Shown here piece by piece: positions 5,074-6,325 of a DNA stretch of 6,325 nucleotides. Position numbers and translations under genes: made by a program. This stretch comes from JAHEJB01 sp037969195 (GTDB taxonomy: Bacteria > Bacteroidota > Rhodothermia > Rhodothermales > Rubricoccaceae). The stretch lies in contig JBBKWZ010000217.1 in the NCBI GenBank assembly GCA_037969195.1, positions 1 through 6,325 on the forward strand. Direction: 5' to 3'. The number at the start of each line of letters is the position of its first letter. The first letter of the stretch is position 1. Under the pieces are notes generated by a model. That model ran no database searches. It had not been told where the DNA came from and saw nothing but the letters and a program-made list of their open reading frames with translations.

Positions 5074-6325
5074 TCATTCGGTGTCTCGCGCCAATGGCAA
5101 GCTGACCAGATTGGCAAACATCCGCCAAGCGCCCGGGTTCAGGGCTTCCAATTGCCTGTACCATCCGAGCGACGAGTAGAGATACGTGCCCTCTCCGAAG
5201 TCGGCGAGAAGCAGGCCGCCGCGCAGTGGCGCCTCACCCGGATCGTTCATCGACAGAAATTCTGCAAAGCGCGCATCGTAGTCGGATGGATAGTACAGGC
5301 CACGTTCTTGCACCCAGTCGTTCCAGTCTTCCGGTTCGATCTCGTGAGGCGAATGGAAGATGACGTGGTCGGGCTGCAGAACCTCCACGGGCGCGTCTTC
5401 GCGCGTTACGCGATCGCGGCCCAAGCGAAGCGGGTACGGCGCCCAGCCGTTCTCCGGAACCTCGACGACATCCATGTCGAAGAAACCACCGGATTGGCCG
5501 GGATTCCATTCAAAGGTCTTGTGGTAGCCCGCCACGAGGTGCCCGCCGCGTTCAACCCAATCGAGCAAACGCTGATTGTGCTCCCGCAAATCTGCTCGAA
5601 CGAGGTAAGCCCGGATGTCGAGGACAATGGTATCGAATTGGCTGAAGTCGCTCGTGGCAAGCGCAAGCGAATCCAGCGCGGTTACATCAGCTCCCATCGA
5701 GCGAAGCGCGTCTTCAGTGATTCCGTCATACGATTGGACGAAGCCTACGCGCAGGCCCTCAGATACACGAACGTCCGGTAAGACCGCCGCAGGACGCGTA
5801 ACGACGTAGGATCGTGCTGGTGCGCTGGTCGGGCTTGCGGATGCTTCGATGTTGATCACGTAGCGCCCGGGCCGGTCTCCCACGTTCACGTGGAGCACAG
5901 CATTTGTATCGGACGGAGACAACGTCACGGTCTCTCCCGCAAAAGCTTCAACCAGCCCACGCTCACGCCTCGGTGTAATTCGTATCTGGACGCTCTCTGC
6001 CGCAGGATCGTACACCCGTACATCCACTGGAATATCCGTCGTGCCTCGATTAAGGAGGATAGGAGCAGACGGGAGATCGATGACAACCGGCGGGGCAATC
6101 TCGAGTCCGAGGTACCCCAGCGGACTATCATCAACGCGTTCGAAACGATAGGGCGGATGATCGTTGTATCGCTCGTACTGGGCTCGATGCAGGGGAATAG
6201 TCGGGGCAACCGTAGGCGAGATGAGGAGGTTGCCGGAGCCCGCGTTGGAGCCGAGGCGCAACGTGTCGGACAGGCCGACAATCTCCAGGAAGGGGTAAGG
6301 AGCTTCCGGTTGTCCGGGTGGGCTT
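5074..6325 (-). CDS. PIG-L-family deacetylase-like protein, C-terminal 416 residues; 5' end outside the window
   Basis: The frame is open from the right edge (first whole codon at 6324) to TGA at 5076-5074, so the start and N-terminal domain are missing; the TTG at 6261 is not a credible start. Residues about 75-175 look like a beta-rich immunoglobulin-like segment (PVVIDLP, then NVGDRPGRYVINI). Residues about 190-270 resemble a ThuA/glutamine-amidotransferase-like Rossmann domain: LRVGFVQSYDGITEDAL, FDTIVLDIRAYL, then LLDWVERGGHLVAGYHKTFEWNP. The tail has WAPYPLRLGRDRVTREDAPV, WVQERGLYYPSDYDARF, LSMNDPGEAPLRGGLLLADFGEGTYLYSSLGWYRQL and NPGAWRMFANLVSLP. This tail is familiar from long (about 800 residues) PIG-L/LmbE-type deacetylases of Bacteroidota and related phyla, in which a zinc-dependent N-acetyl-glucosamine-type deacetylase domain comes first. 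The deacetylase domain itself cannot be seen here, so activity is inferred only from family architecture. Confidence 0.8.
   Translation of the reverse strand, partial: SPPGQPEAPYPFLEIVGLSDTLRLGSNAGSGNLLISPTVAPTIPLHRAQYERYNDHPPYRFERVDDSPLGYLGLEIAPPVVIDLPSAPILLNRGTTDIPVDVRVYDPAAESVQIRITPRRERGLVEAFAGETVTLSPSDTNAVLHVNVGDRPGRYVINIEASASPTSAPARSYVVTRPAAVLPDVRVSEGLRVGFVQSYDGITEDALRSMGADVTALDSLALATSDFSQFDTIVLDIRAYLVRADLREHNQRLLDWVERGGHLVAGYHKTFEWNPGQSGGFFDMDVVEVPENGWAPYPLRLGRDRVTREDAPVEVLQPDHVIFHSPHEIEPEDWNDWVQERGLYYPSDYDARFAEFLSMNDPGEAPLRGGLLLADFGEGTYLYSSLGWYRQLEALNPGAWRMFANLVSLPLARDTE

Noticed and set aside
5002..5781. 259-codon open frame on the plus strand
   Set aside because: It is antisense to the PIG-L-type gene, whose protein has clear family motifs. 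The plus-strand product shows no recognisable domain, and GC-rich codon use explains the open frame.

Overview
The window looks like a chromosomal stretch from a Gram-negative, Bacteroidota-like bacterium, perhaps Rhodothermota. By eye, GC is a little above 50%. Two lipoproteins carry a GCDS lipobox followed by Asp/Ser/Thr, starts often lack a Shine-Dalgarno sequence, and the right-hand gene is the long PIG-L deacetylase type with a ThuA-like tail that is common in Bacteroidota and relatives. The taxonomic call is an inference from protein style, not a database match. No mobile elements, CRISPR arrays, tRNA or rRNA were seen.

Layout, left to right. (1) Bases 1-1600, minus strand: a two-gene unit of a lipoprotein alpha/beta hydrolase followed 27 bp later by a cardiolipin synthase cut off by the left edge. 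Both point to membrane lipid metabolism. (2) Bases 1601-1751: a divergent intergenic region. (3) Bases 1752-3042, plus strand: two tandem paralogous lipoproteins with a pre-peptidase C-terminal (PPC)-like beta-sandwich and two conserved cysteines. They are separated by 313 bp rich in inverted repeats: a probable terminator, a two-tier hairpin and a 14-bp perfect palindrome. (4) Bases 3044-4977, minus strand: an EamA/DMT membrane transporter and a ZapE/AFG1-type P-loop ATPase, overlapping by TTGA and so probably translationally coupled. (5) Bases 5074-6325, minus strand: the C-terminal 416 residues of a PIG-L-family deacetylase-like protein whose start lies beyond the right edge.

Most genes belong to recognisable families. 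No coherent new multi-gene system can be demonstrated here. The least explained part is the duplicated PPC-like lipoprotein pair with its shared leader and structured spacer. The convergent junction at 3042/3044, with a single base between the two stop codons, is also unusual. The genes appear to form separate units (hydrolase-cls; PPC pair; EamA-zapE, possibly with the PIG-L gene upstream) rather than one pathway, although nearly all products act at or in the cell envelope.
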